This document shows positions 18,537-20,709 of a stretch of 20,709 nucleotides of DNA, piece after piece. Origin of the DNA: Fen-999 sp044220545 (GTDB lineage: Bacteria > Pseudomonadota > Gammaproteobacteria > Burkholderiales > Rhodocyclaceae). The stretch lies in contig JBGAQX010000059.1 in the NCBI GenBank assembly GCA_044220545.1, positions 1 through 20,709 on the forward strand, written 5' to 3'. How positions within the stretch are numbered: position 1 is the first letter of the stretch; each line of letters starts with the position of its first letter. The position numbers were made by a program, and so were the translations under genes. Under the pieces are notes generated by a model that saw only the letters and a list, made by a program, of their open reading frames with translations, was not told the origin of the DNA and made no database searches.

Positions 18537-19199
18537 ATGTCAATGTCAGCCAAAGAAATGGATTACCGCAAGGCGTTCGAACTTGACCTTCCTAAGTCTG
18601 ACAAGACAGCGAAGGCACTTGAGCACGCGCTGGACATTAGGAAATTTGAGATTGAGCTGTACTGGAAACGAGGAACCTACTTCTGGACACTAATCGCCGC
18701 CACATTCGCTGGCTATTTCGCTGTTCTGGCCGCGGAAAAGATCGAAGACAAGCTCTTCAACGCTTACGTCCTTGCCTGCATCGGATTTGTCTTTACCCTC
18801 GCATGGTTTCTCGTGAATCGCGGGAGTAAGTTCTGGCAGGAAAATTGGGAGAACCACGTCGACATGCTGGAAGACTCAATTTCCGGTCCTCTGTACAAGA
18901 CGGTCTTACATAGGCCCCCGGATAAGACAGTTCTAGAGCGCTTCATCGATGGGCCAGCACCAATTTCTGTGTCAAAGGTCAATCAATGGGTCAGCTTGTT
19001 CACGCTATTTGTTTGGCCATTTCTAATCTTCAACGTCCTCCCGCCTTTCAGTTCATCGGCACCGGCAAGTTTTAAGCACGTAGGGGTAATGGGCCTCGTT
19101 GTCGCAGTGTCCATCTTGATGTTATTCAAGACCCAATCAAACCTGAAAGAGCATCGGCATTCCGTAACCGTAAAGAGAACTTCGGTCATCGATGACTAA
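18537..19199 (+). CDS. Four-helix membrane protein, RipA-like
   Basis: A 220-residue inner-membrane protein with two hydrophobic pairs: helices at about residues 47-66 and 74-94, then a soluble loop of about 55 residues (95-150), then 151-170 and 181-198. The N-terminal ALDIRKFEIELYWKRGTYFW resembles what I recall of the RipA family of octameric membrane proteins (named after a Francisella protein needed for intracellular growth). That likeness is from memory and unverified. The ATG at 18537 lacks a ribosome site; Met3 or Met8 are alternatives. GC content and codon use (many ATT, TTT and AAG codons) differ visibly from the glycan genes, so it was probably acquired. It is 54 bp from the chimeric gene that follows. 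Confidence 0.7.
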   Translation: MSMSAKEMDYRKAFELDLPKSDKTAKALEHALDIRKFEIELYWKRGTYFWTLIAATFAGYFAVLAAEKIEDKLFNAYVLACIGFVFTLAWFLVNRGSKFWQENWENHVDMLEDSISGPLYKTVLHRPPDKTVLERFIDGPAPISVSKVNQWVSLFTLFVWPFLIFNVLPPFSSSAPASFKHVGVMGLVVAVSILMLFKTQSNLKEHRHSVTVKRTSVIDD

Positions 19200-19253
19200 G
19201 ATTTCTAACCCTGCGTCCACGCTGGGCGTCTCGATAGCCGAAGGTTGGACACC

Positions 19254-20709
19254 GTGATCGGTTCCAGAACCCGCTACTCGCTTGCCCAGTTCCTTGCGAT
19301 TCACGAGCCGGACTTTGTTGTCGTCTTGCTGGGCAAGCACCAACTGCAAAGTTCGGTTGGTGATGGCCAGTTTTTGACTGATGTTCTCCGATCCATTCGG
19401 AACGCGGCAGACGCTACGGTTCTTTCTCTCATCGAAGAAGTAGCGCGAACCAGCGGAGACCTTCGATCCCGAATCAACCCGAAATATCGCCACGATGAAA
19501 GATTCTCTGACCTCTGCCGCTGCCTTCAACTCGACGGGTACCTGCGCGAACACCACGGCGCGGCCAAGCTCTACGTCTACGGGCAGGACTACAACAAGCG
19601 CGCCTTCGCCACCGCCGCATCCGACATGCTGATGAAGCAGGTGGACCACAATGGCGCCGGCAACAACGTGCGCTACGGAGATAGCTTTACCGAGGACCAG
19701 TTCGAAGCCGAGACCTTCGACTACTTCCTCACCAACCCGCCCTTCGGCGTGGACTGGAAGAAGCAGCAGAAGGAGATCGCGCGGGAACACGAGAAGCGCG
19801 GCTTCGACGGCCGCTTCGGCGCCGGGCTGCCACGCGTAAACGATGGCTCGCTGCTCTTCCTGCAGCACATGGTCGCCAAGTTCGAGCCGGTGCGCCCGGC
19901 AGAGCACAAGCACGGCTCGCGGCTCGCCATCGTCTTCAGCGGCTCGCCGCTCTTCACCGGCGGGGCGGGCTCGGGCGAGAGCGACATCCGCAAGTGGATT
20001 ATCGAGAACGACTGGCTCGAAGCCATCATCGCCATGCCGGAGCAGATGTTCTACAACACCGGCATCGGCACCTACGTCTGGATCGTCACCAATCGCAAGG
20101 AGAAGTGGCGCAAGGGCAGGATCCAGCTCCTCGATGCGCGCGACGTGTGGACCGCGGGCGGCAGTGAGGACAATAAGCGCAGCCTTGGCGACAAGCGCCG
20201 CCACATCACAGGCAGCCAGATCGCCGAGATCGTCAAGCTCTACGGCCGGCAGGCCGACGGCGAGACCTCGAAGACCTTCGACAACGCCGACTTCGGCTAC
20301 ACCCGAGTCACCGTCGAGCGGCCCCTGCGACTGCGCTACCAGATGACCCTGGACGACAAGGCCCGCTTCCTCGACGCCTATCCGCACCTGCTCGACGACG
20401 TGCAGGCCATCGACAAGGCGCTGGGGCGCGAGCCGCAGCGCGACTGGAATGCGGTGTGGAGTCGCATCGAGGATCTGCTACACGCGCGCAAGTCGCGCTG
20501 GAAGGCGACGGAGCAGAAGCTCTTCCGCAGCGTCTTCACGCAGAAGGACCCCAAGGCCGAGTCGGTCGCCAAGGGCGGGCGCGACGAAGGGTATGAGCCG
20601 GACGCCGACCTGCGCGACTTCGAGAACGTGCCGCTCAAGGACGACATCGACGCCTATTTCCAGCGCGAGGTGCGCCCGCACGTGCCCGACGCCTGGATGG
20701 ACCGGAGCA
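19254..20709 (+). CDS. Chimeric frame: unknown N-terminal domain joined to truncated HsdM (3' partial)
   Basis: An open frame from GTG 19254 (AAGG nine bases upstream) to the window end, 485 codons. Residues 1-96 begin MIGSRTRYSLAQFLAIHEPD and end with INPKYRHDERFSDLCRCLQL-DGY. This is not part of HsdM and resembles small N-terminal domains seen on abortive-infection or effector proteins (weak, from memory). From residue 97 (19542) the protein is type I restriction-modification methyltransferase HsdM: LREHHGAAKLYVYGQDYNKR, the catalytic NPPF at 161-164, FDGRFGAGLPRVNDGSLLFL, LFTGGAGSGESDIRKWIIEN and MPEQMFYNTGIGTYVWIVTN. The HsdM N-terminal domain and the SAM-binding motif I (DPxCGxGG) are absent, so methylation is unlikely. 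GC content rises sharply at the join. hsdS and hsdR would be expected beyond the window. Translation from 19254 is unproven. Confidence 0.75.
   Translation, partial: MIGSRTRYSLAQFLAIHEPDFVVVLLGKHQLQSSVGDGQFLTDVLRSIRNAADATVLSLIEEVARTSGDLRSRINPKYRHDERFSDLCRCLQLDGYLREHHGAAKLYVYGQDYNKRAFATAASDMLMKQVDHNGAGNNVRYGDSFTEDQFEAETFDYFLTNPPFGVDWKKQQKEIAREHEKRGFDGRFGAGLPRVNDGSLLFLQHMVAKFEPVRPAEHKHGSRLAIVFSGSPLFTGGAGSGESDIRKWIIENDWLEAIIAMPEQMFYNTGIGTYVWIVTNRKEKWRKGRIQLLDARDVWTAGGSEDNKRSLGDKRRHITGSQIAEIVKLYGRQADGETSKTFDNADFGYTRVTVERPLRLRYQMTLDDKARFLDAYPHLLDDVQAIDKALGREPQRDWNAVWSRIEDLLHARKSRWKATEQKLFRSVFTQKDPKAESVAKGGRDEGYEPDADLRDFENVPLKDDIDAYFQREVRPHVPDAWMDRS

Noticed and set aside
18517..19250. Possible integron gene cassette: GTTAGAA at 18517 before the RipA-like gene, its complement TTCTAAC at 19203 after it, and GTTGGAC at 19244
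   Set aside because: The R-box-like heptamers have the right order, but the would-be attC is only 48 bp and the inner L boxes do not pair. No attC precedes 18517 and no integrase gene is present. It could be revisited with an attC covariance model.

Overview
The window is GC-rich, densely coded DNA of a Gram-negative bacterium. A betaproteobacterium, perhaps a relative of the Rhodocyclales, is my best guess. The reasons are the cobT-cobS-cobC order, waaQ/waaG-like lipopolysaccharide (LPS) genes beside msbA, and -10 boxes of the form gcTATAATcg or gcTAAAATcc. No rRNA, tRNA, CRISPR array or complete insertion sequence was seen.

Layout: (1) 1-3883, plus strand: the end of a cobalamin operon (cobT cut by the window edge, cobS, cobC), then an overlapping LysE-type exporter gene and a soluble PDC/Cache sensor-domain protein, all abutting or overlapping. 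(2) 3897-4331, minus strand: a secreted single-domain rhodanese, diverging from (3) 4451-8623: a MacB-like tripartite exporter built of a membrane-fusion protein, an ABC ATPase and two different FtsX-type permeases. The ATPase/permease junction looks damaged or collapsed. (4) 8624-9017: a non-coding gap with several repeats and operator-like palindromes. (5) 9018-18109: an LPS core / surface-glycan cluster: WaaQ-like heptosyltransferase, WaaG-like GT4, MsbA, another GT4, then an AAA+/DUF4143 ATPase that does not belong to the pathway, then a methyltransferase, a GT9 and a GT4. Most neighbours overlap by 4 bp (GTGA or ATGA). (6) 18110-20709: an accessory edge: a 427-bp non-coding stretch with repeats, a lower-GC four-helix membrane protein resembling the RipA family, and a long open frame running off the window.

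The oddest object is that last frame. Its first ~96 residues match nothing in HsdM, and from about 19542 it becomes the C-terminal part of a type I restriction-modification methyltransferase, starting after the SAM-binding motif I but before NPPF. Base composition changes at the same place. It looks like an in-frame chimera between a small (possibly defence-related) N-terminal domain and a truncated hsdM, or an assembly join.

Functionally, the first block supplies the final steps of the cobalamin nucleotide loop. The middle block exports an unknown substrate across the envelope. The third block builds LPS core and flips it with MsbA. The right end looks like a defence or mobile-gene island next to the surface-glycan locus. 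All calls come from reading motifs and gene order; no database search was run.
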